Source: SAR202 cluster bacterium bin87
GTDB lineage: Bacteria; Chloroflexota; Dehalococcoidia; Lucifugimonadales; UBA3495
Length of the DNA stretch: 64,000 nt
Assembly (NCBI GenBank): GCA_002238825.1
Contig: MPNC01000006.1
Span: 1-64,000, forward strand
Reading direction: 5' to 3'
The notes under the pieces were generated by a model. The model saw only the letters and a list, made by a program, of their open reading frames with translations, did no database searches and was not told the DNA's origin. The position numbers and the translations under genes are program-made. Shown piece by piece: positions 38,914 through 47,485 of the stretch (position 1 is the stretch's first letter; each line of letters begins with the position of its first letter).

Positions 38914-39408
38914 CTAGTCGTCGTCGCCCACTGCCGCCGGCTCCGGCTCCTCGATGGGATCGAGCTGCCAGGGGAAGTTGCCCTCGAACAGAAAACCTTC
39001 CTTGTTGCCCCACTCGGCCTCGGGAGCCTCGTAGTAGATCTCGATCTCGTTGTCGTCGGGATCGAAGATGTACACGCCCATGGAGATGCCGTGGTCACCC
39101 AGCCTCTTGAACTTCACGCCGTGTTCCTTGCAGCGCTGGTACAGTTCCTTCAGGTCGCGGAAGGAGTTCATCTGCCACGCCATGTGGGCCATGCCGACCC
39201 GCCGGTCCTCGGGGCCGGGCGCGTCCATTCCCAGCGGAATCAGCGCCAGCTCGTGGGACATCGTGGTGTCGGCCGACAGGAACGTCATCCCGCCCGGGCG
39301 CCCCGTCATCACCGTGAGGCCAAGTACGTTCGTGTAAAAGTCAACGCTGCGCTCGATGTCACGGACTTTGATGACCAGGTGACCAAGCTGCTTCGGGGTG
39401 TGGGCCAT
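38914..39408 (-). CDS. VOC-family dioxygenase or glyoxalase-like enzyme
   Basis: This 164-residue single-domain VOC protein has the paired beta-alpha-beta units and plausible metal ligands: QLGHLVIKVRD (His), VGMAHMAWQM (His), NEIEIYYEAPE (Glu). The ligand set and the FYTNVLGL motif match extradiol dioxygenase-like and glyoxalase-like enzymes. GGAGG lies six bases before ATG 39408. The acidic C-terminal tail (EEPEPAAVGDDD) is unusual. Substrate unknown. Confidence 0.85.
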   Translation of the reverse strand: MAHTPKQLGHLVIKVRDIERSVDFYTNVLGLTVMTGRPGGMTFLSADTTMSHELALIPLGMDAPGPEDRRVGMAHMAWQMNSFRDLKELYQRCKEHGVKFKRLGDHGISMGVYIFDPDDNEIEIYYEAPEAEWGNKEGFLFEGNFPWQLDPIEEPEPAAVGDDD

Positions 39409-39453
39409 ATCGTTACCTCCAAGGATGGCGAATGGAGTTTCACCTTTTGCCGC

Positions 39454-39459
39454 ATTATA
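39454..39459 (-). promoter_or_regulatory. -10 box (TATAAT) for the VOC gene
   Basis: Perfect TATAAT on the minus strand, 45 bases before ATG 39408. No clear -35. Confidence 0.4.
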
Positions 39460-39475
39460 TCCCACCCGGACGATC

Positions 39476-39609
39476 ATGCGTAGCCAGGTTCACTGGAACC
39501 GTCATTGCGAGCGAAGCGCGGCAATCTCGTTGAGGTAAAGGACGCTGCGCCGAGAACGAGATCGCCACGTCGCTTTGCTCCTCGCGATGACAAAATGGGT
39601 GCGCGTGAG
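39476..39609 (+). repeat. Palindromic element family 1, copy G
   Basis: Full-length copy; right end AAAATGGGTGCGCGTGAG, left end decayed (CATGCGTAGCCAGG). It forms a tandem with copy H; both are followed by CACCC. Confidence 0.85.
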
Positions 39610-39637
39610 CACCCAGGGCCTTGTCAAAGTAGCTTTT

Positions 39638-39747
39638 GTCATTGCGAGCGAAGCGCGGCAATCTCGTTGAGGCAAAGGACGCTGCGCCGAGAACGGGATA
39701 GCCACGTCGCTTTGCTCCTCGCGATGACAAAACGGGTACGCGTGAGC
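39638..39747 (+). repeat. Palindromic element family 1, copy H
   Basis: Copy lacking the left end; its inside is nearly identical to copy G, including AAAGGACGCTGCGCCGAGAA. Tandem duplication of G is likely. The gap 39460-39874 holds only these elements and the promoter at 39830. Confidence 0.85.
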
Positions 39748-39829
39748 ACCCTGACGATAGTGTGCATTGCGGGCATTTGTGGTAAAACGGCCCTTGATAT
39801 CCTCTCAATAACTGATTGCATGTCCCTAG

Positions 39830-39835
39830 TATAAT
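39830..39835 (+). promoter_or_regulatory. -10 box (TATAAT) for the GNAT-aminotransferase gene
   Basis: Perfect TATAAT 39 bases before ATG 39875; no consensus -35 at the proper distance. Confidence 0.45.
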
Positions 39836-39874
39836 GTCACGCTGCCAGCCAGGTTCCCGGCCCACCCGCCTGTG

Positions 39875-41611
39875 ATGGATATGACGCAACGCAACATCGC
39901 GGAATCGGGGTCGCTGCCCGTGGACGACGTTTCCACGAACGGCAGCAACGACAATGCTCACCGGTTGACGTTCAAGCAGGCCGATGAGCCCTGGGAGTTT
40001 GAAGAGATCTCCCAGTTGAATTATGCCTCCTTCGTCGAGGAGGTCCCCCAGCACCCGTCCAACGACGCCGGCGTGCTGGTGGACCGCTTCCACGACCAGA
40101 ACACCTACTTCATCTGCCGCCGCGACCAGAACCTCGTCGGCATGATCTGCGTGCGCGACCGCCGGCCTTTCTCGCTGGACGAGAAGCTGGGCAGCCTCGA
40201 GGAGTACCTGCCCCAGGCGGAGGGCGCCCGCGTCTGCGAGGTGCGTCTGCTGGCCGTGCGCCCCGACATGCGCCGCAGCCGGGTCCTCACCGGCCTCCTT
40301 ACCATGATGGCCCGCTACTGCCTGGAGGGCGGATACGACTACGTGGTGATGTCCGGCCGCGTGTCCCAGCAGGCCCTCTACCGACACATCGGCTTCATCC
40401 CCTTTGGTCCGGTCGTGGGCGATGACGACGCCCCCTACCAGCCGATGTACCGGCCCGTGGGCAACGTGGGCGCCGAGTTCGCCGGCCTCTTCCACGATGG
40501 CGTCGATGCCCCTCCGGGCGAGCCCGTGATCCTGACGCCAGGCCCCGTGGCAATGCCGGAGGCGGTGGTACGGGCCTTCCATCGTCCGCCGCTCTCCCAT
40601 CGCTCTCCGGAATTCGCCGCCCTGATGCAGAATGTTCGCCGCCGGTTGCGCGACCTCGCCAACGCCGCCCATTGCGCCGTGATGGTCGGCTCCGGCACGA
40701 TGGCCAACGACGTGGTCGCCGCCCAGATATCTCGCCTACACGCGCCGGGCGTGGTCGTCACGGCCGGCGAATTTGGCGAGCGACTGCTGGATCACGCCAA
40801 CCGCATGGGCCTGCGTTACTCGCACGTGAAGCACGAGTGGGGCGCTCCCCTGGACTACGACCGCATCGACGAGGCGTTGTCAGACGCCGTGGATGGGCAG
40901 TCCGCCGGTTGGCTGTGGATGCCCCACTGCGAGACCTCCACGGGAGCCCTGGCCGACTTGCCCTGCCTGAAGGCGATGTGCCGGCAGCACGACGCCCGCC
41001 TCGCCCTGGACTGCATCAGCAGCATCGGCGCCACGCCGGTGGACCTGAGCGACGTGTGGCTGGCCAGCGGCGCCAGCGGCAAGGCCCTCGCCGCCTACCC
41101 CGGCCTTGGCCTCGTCTTCTCCAGCTACCGGCCCGAACCCGATGAAACCCTGCCGCGATATCTGGACCTGGGGCTTCACTGCGCCGGAGAGGACAGCGGC
41201 GCGGTGCCCTTCACCCTGTCATCCAATCTGCTCGCCGCGCTGGACGCCGGCCTGGCCCGCCAGTCCGAAGCCCTGCTGTCCGGCATCGACCAGGAGGGCC
41301 GCTGGCTCCGGCAGCAACTGCGCGACCTGGGGTTCACCCTGGTGGCCGCCGAATCCGAGAGCGCCGGCGCGGTAACCACCATCGCCCTTCCTGCGCGCGC
41401 TGCAACCGGACGTGGCCTCGAGGCCCAGGATATGGGACGCAACCTGGAAGCTCACGGCTTCTACACCTCCTACGCCAGCGGTTACCTGCGCCGGCGCAAC
41501 TGGCTGCAGATCTGCCTCATGGGCGAAACGGATCACGAGCAGCTGGAAAGGCTGCTCCCGGTCCTGGCCGCCCAGTTGGACGCCATGACGCGGGTCGCTT
41601 CGACCGCCTAG
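39875..41611 (+). CDS. GNAT acetyltransferase fused to a class V aminotransferase
   Basis: This 578-residue protein has two enzymes. Residues about 30-195 are a GNAT-like domain (NTYFICRRDQNLVGMICVRD, ARVCEVRLLAVRPDMRRSRV with the acetyl-CoA loop, and ALYRHIGFIPFG). Residues about 215-570 are a fold-type I PLP enzyme of the serine-pyruvate/phosphonate aminotransferase type (ILTPGPVAMPEAVVRAFH, LALDCISSIGATPVDLSDVW, ASGASGKALAAYPGLGLVF with the PLP lysine near 403). Substrates are unknown; a transaminated product acetylated on the same chain is one idea. GTG three bases earlier is an alternative start. Confidence 0.8.
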   Translation: MDMTQRNIAESGSLPVDDVSTNGSNDNAHRLTFKQADEPWEFEEISQLNYASFVEEVPQHPSNDAGVLVDRFHDQNTYFICRRDQNLVGMICVRDRRPFSLDEKLGSLEEYLPQAEGARVCEVRLLAVRPDMRRSRVLTGLLTMMARYCLEGGYDYVVMSGRVSQQALYRHIGFIPFGPVVGDDDAPYQPMYRPVGNVGAEFAGLFHDGVDAPPGEPVILTPGPVAMPEAVVRAFHRPPLSHRSPEFAALMQNVRRRLRDLANAAHCAVMVGSGTMANDVVAAQISRLHAPGVVVTAGEFGERLLDHANRMGLRYSHVKHEWGAPLDYDRIDEALSDAVDGQSAGWLWMPHCETSTGALADLPCLKAMCRQHDARLALDCISSIGATPVDLSDVWLASGASGKALAAYPGLGLVFSSYRPEPDETLPRYLDLGLHCAGEDSGAVPFTLSSNLLAALDAGLARQSEALLSGIDQEGRWLRQQLRDLGFTLVAAESESAGAVTTIALPARAATGRGLEAQDMGRNLEAHGFYTSYASGYLRRRNWLQICLMGETDHEQLERLLPVLAAQLDAMTRVASTA

Positions 41612-41794
41612 CGCAAAGCGCCGCCTGCAACCGGGGGCAACCCTCGCACGTACCGATTTCCGATCGAGCTGTCATGGCGACCCCGTGCTTGATACGGGGC
41701 GGCGATGCCGTCGCACGAGGATTCGCCACCCATCTAGCTGGACCGCCGCGTCGTTCCCCTCTGGCGATTGACCAACCCGGCAGGCCTTGAGGGG

Positions 41795-42577
41795 TTAACC
41801 GTTCCGCAGTCTTTGGAGTTCCTCCTCCAGTTCGCGGACCCGGGCCTCGGCCTGGAGGCGAGCTTCACGCTCCTGAAGTCGGGCATCCTGTTCCTGTAAT
41901 CGAGCCTCCCGTTCCTGTAATCGGGCCTCCAGTTCGCCGTCGGCGCGGGCGCGCTGGTCGTCGTAGGTCAGAATATGCCGCCCTGTGGCCGGGTCGTACC
42001 ACCCCAATCGTCCCCGCTCCCAGCGGATGTTCAGGTTCAGGACGCGGCTGTACCCCTGGAGAATATCGTCCGCCAACTGCTCCAGGGGAATAGGCACATA
42101 CCGGTCGTGCTCCAGCCGATCCCCGGCCAGGCGCGCGCCGTGGTACTGGCCCGTTTCGTCGAAGCGCCAATACTCGGGTATGCCCAGCGTGGCGTAGTCC
42201 TGCGGCTTGTCCCTGGTATCAACTTCCCCGGTGCGCGGCGACGCTATTTCCAGCACGAAGTCCGGCGGCTTCCCCTGGTCGGCGATAATGTAGCCGTTGC
42301 TGGCATCGTACAGTGCCGGATCCACGCCAAAGGCTACCAACAGGTCGGGATACCGGCTCCCGGCGAGGCTCCTCGTGGGACGTACCACCAGGTAGCGGTC
42401 GCCGGTCACCAGGGTGGTTTGGGGATTGCCGAAGTGCATGGCAAGGTGATGGGCGTTGCCGTTGGCGGCCAGGTGGTCGAAGCTGGTCATCTTGTCTTCC
42501 GGCTCTTCCGGCGGGTCGGGCAGCCGGAAAGGTTCCGCGGGTTTTGGATCCTTCGCGAAGGTATCGGCGGTGGTCAT
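41795..42577 (-). CDS. Uma2-family putative endonuclease (DUF820) with coiled-coil tail
   Basis: From ATG 42577 (GGAGG eight bases upstream) this 260-residue protein carries the Uma2/DUF820 restriction-like core: RYPDLLVAFGVDPALYD, GKPPDFVLEIASPRTGEVDT (acidic and polar catalytic residues), DKPQDYATLGIPEYWRFD. The C-terminus is a regular coiled coil built of LQEREAR repeats, probably for oligomerisation. A longer in-frame reading upstream is only the antisense of the nitroreductase gene. Biological role is unknown. Confidence 0.85.
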   Translation of the reverse strand: MTTADTFAKDPKPAEPFRLPDPPEEPEDKMTSFDHLAANGNAHHLAMHFGNPQTTLVTGDRYLVVRPTRSLAGSRYPDLLVAFGVDPALYDASNGYIIADQGKPPDFVLEIASPRTGEVDTRDKPQDYATLGIPEYWRFDETGQYHGARLAGDRLEHDRYVPIPLEQLADDILQGYSRVLNLNIRWERGRLGWYDPATGRHILTYDDQRARADGELEARLQEREARLQEQDARLQEREARLQAEARVRELEEELQRLRNG

Positions 42578-42666
42578 GCTGGACCCTCCGGGGCTCGGCG
42601 GATTATCTGCTTGCCATGCGAGTCGAGTGTCTCGAATTATACCCGTATCCAGTTTCGGCCGGGTGA

Positions 42667-42672
42667 TATGAT
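42667..42672 (+). promoter_or_regulatory. -10 box (TATGAT) for the nitroreductase gene
   Basis: TATGAT, 34 bases before the ATG at 42707. A minus-strand TATAAT at 42636-42641 could serve the divergent Uma2 gene. Confidence 0.35.
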
Positions 42673-42706
42673 CGTCGGCTGAGAAAGACCACCAAGGAGT
42701 CCACCC

Positions 42707-43363
42707 ATGCCAGTCATTCACGACCTCTCCCCCGACGACCTGCTGACCACCACCCGCGCCGTGCGCAAGCGCCTCGACTTCGACCGCCCCATACCCGATG
42801 ACATCGTCCGCGAATGCCTGGCCGTGGCCCAGCAGGCCCCCACCGCCAGCAACCGGCAGAACTGGCACTTCCTGGTGGTCACCGACGCGGACAAGCGCCG
42901 CGCCATTGCCGATCTCTACCGCCAGGAGTGGAACCGGTACACCCAGTCGCCCACGGCCGCCAGCAACCTGACCTACGATGACCCGGTGCGCGCCGCGGTG
43001 CAAGAGCGGGTGGGCGACTCCGCCCAGTACCTCGCCGACAACTTGCACCGCGCTCCCGTCATGGTCATACCCTGCATCGCCGGCCGCACCGACAGCGCGC
43101 CGGCCCTGGTGCAGAGCGCCCAGTGGGGCACCATCATGCCCGCCGCCTGGAGCATGATGCTGGCCGCCCGCGCTCGCGGAATCGGCTCCGTGTTCACCTG
43201 CATCCACCTGATGCACGAGGAGGCAGCGGCCGCCGTGCTGGACATTCCCTACGACCGCATCATGCAGGCCGGCCTCATCCCCCTGGCCTACACCATCGGC
43301 GACCGCTTCCGGCCGGCCCACCGCGAGTCGCTGGACGACATCGTCCACTGGAACCAATGGTAG
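42707..43363 (+). CDS. Nitroreductase-family FMN enzyme
   Basis: This 218-residue protein has the nitroreductase pattern: RAVRKRLDFDRPIPDDIVRE (FMN phosphate contact), AQQAPTASNRQNWHFLVVTD, a central helix region, and WSMMLAARARGIGSVFTC near the flavin, ending with PLAYTIGDRFRPAHRESLDD. It would reduce a nitro or similar compound using NAD(P)H and bound FMN. AAGGAG precedes the ATG. Stand-alone gene. Confidence 0.88.
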   Translation: MPVIHDLSPDDLLTTTRAVRKRLDFDRPIPDDIVRECLAVAQQAPTASNRQNWHFLVVTDADKRRAIADLYRQEWNRYTQSPTAASNLTYDDPVRAAVQERVGDSAQYLADNLHRAPVMVIPCIAGRTDSAPALVQSAQWGTIMPAAWSMMLAARARGIGSVFTCIHLMHEEAAAAVLDIPYDRIMQAGLIPLAYTIGDRFRPAHRESLDDIVHWNQW

Positions 43364-43402
43364 GCGCGTTCAGGATTGCTGGTAGAATGATCTCGGCTGA
43401 CG

Positions 43403-43535
43403 CTCACGTGTACCCGGCTGCCGTGTGTCATTGCGAGCGCAGCGCGGCAATCGCGCTCTGGTAGCAGTCGGCCCTCGGTGAGCGGGGCCGCCACGCCGCT
43501 GTGCCCCTCGTCATCGTAAATCCGGATGCGCGTGA
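43403..43535 (+). repeat. Palindromic element family 1, copy I (degenerate)
   Basis: Ends CTCACGTGTACCC and GGATGCGCGTGAA are recognisable, as is GTCATTGCGAGCGCAGCG. The right half of the inner palindrome has many changes. It fills most of the gap 43364-43573. Confidence 0.7.
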
Positions 43536-43573
43536 ACCCGCTGGCGGCAGCGCAATGGAGATCAGGACTGCGC

Positions 43574-44263
43574 ATGATCAGCATTTTCCGGCGGCTCCGT
43601 CGCGACCCGGGTGACTCTGCGGATGGCCGCAACGGCAAAATCCGCGCCCCCCAGGTCTTCAATCCGATACCCTGCCTCGATGGACTGGTGTGGATCGAAG
43701 ACGGTTGCCTGCACAAGTCGGGCATGGATACCAACCAGTCCTTCCGCCTGCCCCTGACCGACGTGTCCGACATCGTCGCCGATTGGGATTTATTCAAGGA
43801 GAACCCTTCCCGCGCCGAAACCCGGATAATGGTGCAAGGCCCCACCGGCCTTGTCCGCGCCAGCTTTGGCCCGCTGCAATACTGGGGCATGATCGGCCTC
43901 ACCGCGCACCTGCACCACGTCTATACCGAAGAGCAGACCACTGAACTCGGCGAATCCTCTGACGAAGTACCCGAGATGGTCGGGCCCTTCGAATGTCGCC
44001 GCGGGATGATGTGGGCCGACCGCGATTTTGTCTATCTGGGCAAGTCCGTTTCCGCCGATTCCGCCCGGGTCCCCATGTCCACCATCGACAGCGTGACGGC
44101 CCACTGGGACCGGTCAGTCGTCAGCAACGGACGGCGCATCCGCCTGGACGTATTCAGCCGGCTGGGCGGCCTGATGGGCTCGGAGTTTCTGGTCAAGCAG
44201 GCCTCCGGCGTCTTCGCCCTGGTGAACTACGTGAACCAGTTGCGCACCGAGCCGCCGGAATGA
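43574..44263 (+). CDS. Hypothetical protein with two related PH/GRAM-like repeats
   Basis: This 229-residue protein has an internal duplication. GLVWIEDGCLHKSG...PLTDVSDIVADWD in the first half corresponds to GMMWADRDFVYLGKSV...PMSTIDSVTAHWD in the second. Each half ends in a helix (LTAHLHHVY, LVNYVNQL). The strand pattern with a final helix suggests two PH/GRAM-like domains, an inference from shape only. Start ATG 43574; an upstream in-frame codon would add residues from the degenerate element. Confidence 0.6.
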   Translation: MISIFRRLRRDPGDSADGRNGKIRAPQVFNPIPCLDGLVWIEDGCLHKSGMDTNQSFRLPLTDVSDIVADWDLFKENPSRAETRIMVQGPTGLVRASFGPLQYWGMIGLTAHLHHVYTEEQTTELGESSDEVPEMVGPFECRRGMMWADRDFVYLGKSVSADSARVPMSTIDSVTAHWDRSVVSNGRRIRLDVFSRLGGLMGSEFLVKQASGVFALVNYVNQLRTEPPE

Positions 44264-44532
44264 TCAGACGTAAGCGCGTCGCCTGAGATCAACCGCCTTC
44301 CCGCCGCATACGAGACTGCGACCAAAGTTCTCATCCAATGACGGAAGAACTCAACGAAGGCCATTTCGACTGGCCTGATGCCCACCTATAGGCCCACCAC
44401 CACCAGAATTAAGGGCGCCCGCAGCAACGAGTACCTCCGCGAACGGCTGGAGCAGGTGGCGTGAGATTGAGCCGCGAACCCTGTGTGCTATTCTGTTTTG
44501 ACTGCCCTACAGCGGCTTCGGAGGCAACAGCC

Positions 44533-44817
44533 ATGACTACGCCCAGCGGAATGTCCTATGAGGAGCGGGAACGCCGAGCGCAGGCGATTTATGATTCCAG
44601 CATCCGCCACCTGATCGGCCCGGGCGATACGCATAAGTACGTCAAGATCGACGTGCTGAGCGGCGACTACGAAATCGGCGAGAATTCGATTGAAACCGGC
44701 CACCAGCTCCGCACGCGGCGGCCCGATAGTGTCATCAGCACCTTCCAGAACCACTGCCCTCGAGTCATAAAGATACGCAGCCCTCGCATTACTCGAGTGA
44801 GCAAGACGCAGCAATGA
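44533..44817 (+). CDS. Small partner protein of the retropepsin-like gene
   Basis: A 94-residue protein with GGAGG eight bases before its ATG. It contains DTHKYVKIDVLSGDYEIGEN, a short strand pattern like that of 12145-12396, which also precedes a retropepsin-like gene. Its stop overlaps the next start (ATGA). The gap before it (44264-44532) holds only short unassignable frames. Confidence 0.65.
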   Translation: MTTPSGMSYEERERRAQAIYDSSIRHLIGPGDTHKYVKIDVLSGDYEIGENSIETGHQLRTRRPDSVISTFQNHCPRVIKIRSPRITRVSKTQQ

Positions 44818-45206
44818 TGCACTACGGCTCGGTCAACGACGACGGCGAAGAATGCAGCGTCAGGCTCACCATTCAAGGTAGCGACCAGCACACTGAGAGC
44901 ATCTCTTTTATCATCGATACCGGCGCCACTGGTTCGATGGTTTTGCCTCTGGAAATCGTTGACCGGCTCAACCTCTCACAGTCCATTGACGAATACGTTC
45001 GAGTTACCCAGGCTGACGGATCATCTGACCGGTATGGTCTCTACGTTGCTCACGTGATGTGGCATGGCAGTCTGAAACAGGTCGAAGTCGTTGCTTTCGG
45101 GCCGGCCCCACTGATAGGCATGGGCCTCCTCCAGGGCAGCAACCTCAGCGTTGACGCCATCCCCGGCGGCCTGGTAACCATCACCGAGTTGCGCAACTTA
45201 ACGTGA
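44814..45206 (+). CDS. Retropepsin-like aspartic protease
   Basis: This 130-residue single-domain protein has the retropepsin motif ISFIIDTGATGSMVLPLEIV (catalytic Asp in DTG), then a second lobe-like strand set (RVTQADGSSDRYGLYVAHV, PLIGMGLLQGSNLSVD). Such proteins act as dimers. It is coupled to the small gene before it, as at 12145-12828, where the relative has lost the catalytic Asp and the frame. Confidence 0.8.
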   Translation: MMHYGSVNDDGEECSVRLTIQGSDQHTESISFIIDTGATGSMVLPLEIVDRLNLSQSIDEYVRVTQADGSSDRYGLYVAHVMWHGSLKQVEVVAFGPAPLIGMGLLQGSNLSVDAIPGGLVTITELRNLT

Positions 45207-45240
45207 GCGCAATTGCATCGACGCCCGCCGGCATTAGATC

Positions 45241-45687
45241 ATGACCGCCGCCATCACATTTTCAGACCTCTTCCTGCCATTCACCGCGCGGCGCATGATC
45301 GGAAAGATTGCCGACGTCACACAAACCCGGCGCCCGCGTTGGCTGGAAGATTACAAAATTATTGATATCGCCGATGACGCGGACACCAGCAACATGTCGG
45401 CTAACGCGTTGGAGAACTTCCGCGCCATCGACTTGGTAATGCGCGGAATGGACAAGACTAGCACTACCGACGATACGCAGTACGTCATCATCGAATGTTC
45501 CTCTGTCGTAACCGTGGCTGACGTGACCCGGGCTCGCCGTAACGCCGACTACTTGGCTCAGTTCACCGGCGTTGCCTCCCAGGCCGTGGTCATCGGAATC
45601 GAAATTCCCCCGGCCATCGCCAACCTGGCTGAGCAAGGGTCGGTACACTGCATCGTCTCTACCAACAAAGGCGCCGGCTCCGGATAA
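45241..45687 (+). CDS. Hypothetical protein with a restriction-like fold pattern
   Basis: This 148-residue protein has TQYVIIECSSVVTVADVTRA, then a helix (RRNADYLAQFTG) and a strand (QAVVIGIEIP). The same order (VVEISITVQETDRVRAARRA) occurs in the protein at 51632-52384. I read it as a small PD-(D/E)XK-like domain with the Glu in the ECS strand; this is an inference. A partial duplicate of its C-terminus follows at 45797-45934. Confidence 0.55.
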   Translation: MTAAITFSDLFLPFTARRMIGKIADVTQTRRPRWLEDYKIIDIADDADTSNMSANALENFRAIDLVMRGMDKTSTTDDTQYVIIECSSVVTVADVTRARRNADYLAQFTGVASQAVVIGIEIPPAIANLAEQGSVHCIVSTNKGAGSG

Positions 45688-45796
45688 GACCGGCGGCACA
45701 CTGACCACCGGCATAAAGCCGGCGCCGGCCTCCGATGCTTTATAATTGCGTGGAACCTGTTCGGGAACGCACAACCGTGTATACCACCGGAATGCG

Positions 45797-45934
45797 TTCA
45801 TGACGCAGTTCACCCGCCTGCCGGCCAAAGCCGTAGTCATCGGAACCGAAATACCCTTGGCCATCGCCGACATCGCCGAGCGGGAAGCAGTGCATTGCAT
45901 CGCCATCACCAACAAGGGCGCCCGCCCCAGGTAA
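45797..45934 (+). pseudogene. Partial duplicate of the previous gene's 3' end
   Basis: FMTQFTRLPAKAVVIGTEIP and REAVHCIAITNKGARPR repeat the last 45 residues of 45241-45687 (AQFTGVASQAVVIGIEIP, GSVHCIVSTNKGAGSG) with about 60 percent identity. An open frame extends back to 45746 but the sequence before 45797 has no counterpart. Confidence 0.6.
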
Positions 45935-45996
45935 CCGTCAACCTCACGTTGATGCCCGCCGCCACGTCCGGTCAATAATAGGAGCATATCCCGCCA

Positions 45997-47187
45997 ATGC
46001 CCAGCAAGAAAATTGTCCTCGCCTACTCCGGCGGCCTCGATACCTCGGTCGCCGTTCCCTGGCTCAAGGAGAACTACGACGCCGAAGTCATCACCTGCAC
46101 CATCGACCTGGGCATGGTGGACCTGGAGACCATCCGTCAGCGTGCCTACGCCGTGGGCGCGTCCGAGGCCATCACCGTGGACGGCCGGGAGACGCTGGTG
46201 GAGGAGTTCCTCTGGCCTGCCCTCCGCGCCGGCGCCATCTATGAGGGACAGTATCCCCTGGCCACCGCGCTGGGCCGCCCGCTCATCGCCCGATACCTGG
46301 CCGACGTGGCCCGTGAGCACGACGCCGACGCCGTGGCCCACGGCTGCACCGGCAAGGGCAACGACCAGGTGCGCATCGAGGTCGGCGTGTCCGCCCTGGC
46401 CCCCGGCGTGGAGCTCATCGCCCCCATCCGCGAGTGGGGTATGAACCGCGAGGACGAGGTGCTCTACGCCCGCGACCGCAACCTGCCCATCGCGCCGTCC
46501 AACAACAAGTACAGTACCGACGAGAACCTGTGGGGCCGCAGCGCCGAGGCCGGCGAGCTTGAGGACCCTTGGGTCGAGCCCCCCGAGGACGCCTTCGAGT
46601 GGACGGTCAGCCCCGCCGCCGCGCCGGACGCACCGGCCTACGTGGAGATCCGCTTCGAGGAAGGGGTTCCCACCGCCGTCGATGGCGAGAGCATGGCCGG
46701 CGTCGCCATGATCAGCCACCTCAACACCCTGGCCGGCGCTCACGGCATCGGGCGTATCGACCACGTCGAGAATCGCCTGGTCGGCATCAAGAGCCGCGAG
46801 GTCTACGAGTCGCCGGCAGCCGTCCTGCTGCACGCCGCCCACCGCGCCCTGGAGACCATGACCCTGTCCCGTGAGCAGAGCCGTTTCAAGGAGCGCATCG
46901 CCCAGGAATATTCCGAGCTGGTCTACAACGGCCTGTGGTACACCGCCCATCGCCGCGATCTCGACGCCTACGTGGACAGCACCCAGCGTCACGTCACCGG
47001 CGACGTGCGCGTCCGCCTGCACAAGGGTTCCTGCGTGGTCGTCGGTCGCACCGCCGACCGCCCGCTCTACAACTACGTCCTGGCCACCTACGACCGTGCC
47101 GACGAGTTCGACCACACCGCCGCCAAGGGCTTCATAGATATCTACGGCCTGCCGGTCCGCACCCAGCGCCGCCAGCAGGGAGACTAG
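45997..47187 (+). CDS. argG: Argininosuccinate synthase
   Basis: This 396-residue enzyme condenses citrulline and aspartate using ATP in arginine synthesis. It shows the ATP-pyrophosphatase loop VLAYSGGLDTSVAVPWL (residues 6-22), AHGCTGKGNDQVRIEVGV, IAPIREWGMNREDEVLYA, KYSTDENLWGRSAEAGELED, and IKSREVYESPAAVLLHAAH. Length is normal. AGGAG lies about 12 bases before the ATG. argD is about 2.5 kb away on the other strand; argH is not in the window. Confidence 0.97.
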   Translation: MPSKKIVLAYSGGLDTSVAVPWLKENYDAEVITCTIDLGMVDLETIRQRAYAVGASEAITVDGRETLVEEFLWPALRAGAIYEGQYPLATALGRPLIARYLADVAREHDADAVAHGCTGKGNDQVRIEVGVSALAPGVELIAPIREWGMNREDEVLYARDRNLPIAPSNNKYSTDENLWGRSAEAGELEDPWVEPPEDAFEWTVSPAAAPDAPAYVEIRFEEGVPTAVDGESMAGVAMISHLNTLAGAHGIGRIDHVENRLVGIKSREVYESPAAVLLHAAHRALETMTLSREQSRFKERIAQEYSELVYNGLWYTAHRRDLDAYVDSTQRHVTGDVRVRLHKGSCVVVGRTADRPLYNYVLATYDRADEFDHTAAKGFIDIYGLPVRTQRRQQGD

Positions 47188-47229
47188 GTAAGAGGCGAAC
47201 GCATCCTGTCATAGCGCGTGCGCATGGTC

Positions 47230-47445
47230 TCGTGTCATTGCGAGCGAAGCGCGGCAATCTCGTTGCCGAAGAAGGCATCTTGGGTACAGGAGGCGAACGC
47301 ATTCCGTGATAGCGCGTGCGCATGGTCTCGTGTCATTGCGAGCGGAGCGCGGCAATCGCGTTGCTGGAGAAGGCCGCCCTTCGGACAGCGAGATGGCCAC
47401 GACGCTACGCTCCTCGCGATGCCGAAGCGGGCACGCTCGGAGCGG
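47230..47445 (+). repeat. Palindromic element family 1, copies J1 (half) and J2
   Basis: GCGCGTGCGCATGGTCTCGT followed by GTCATTGCGAGCG occurs twice, about 102 bases apart. J1 (47232-47280) is only the left half, J2 (47332-47424) contains both halves with a decayed right end. They fill the gap between argG and the SDR gene. Confidence 0.75.
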
Positions 47446-47485
47446 TAATCCTGTTCCACGGGACGCGGTCGTCTGCTGACAGGCC

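Noticed and set aside
41681-41699. CCCCGT/ACGGGG hairpin between convergent genes as a terminator
   Set aside because: The stem is only six pairs and no T-run follows on either strand.
42578-43357. N-terminal extension of the Uma2 gene through the nitroreductase region
   Set aside because: It is the antisense of the nitroreductase gene; ATG 42577 has its own ribosome site and starts the Uma2 domain region.
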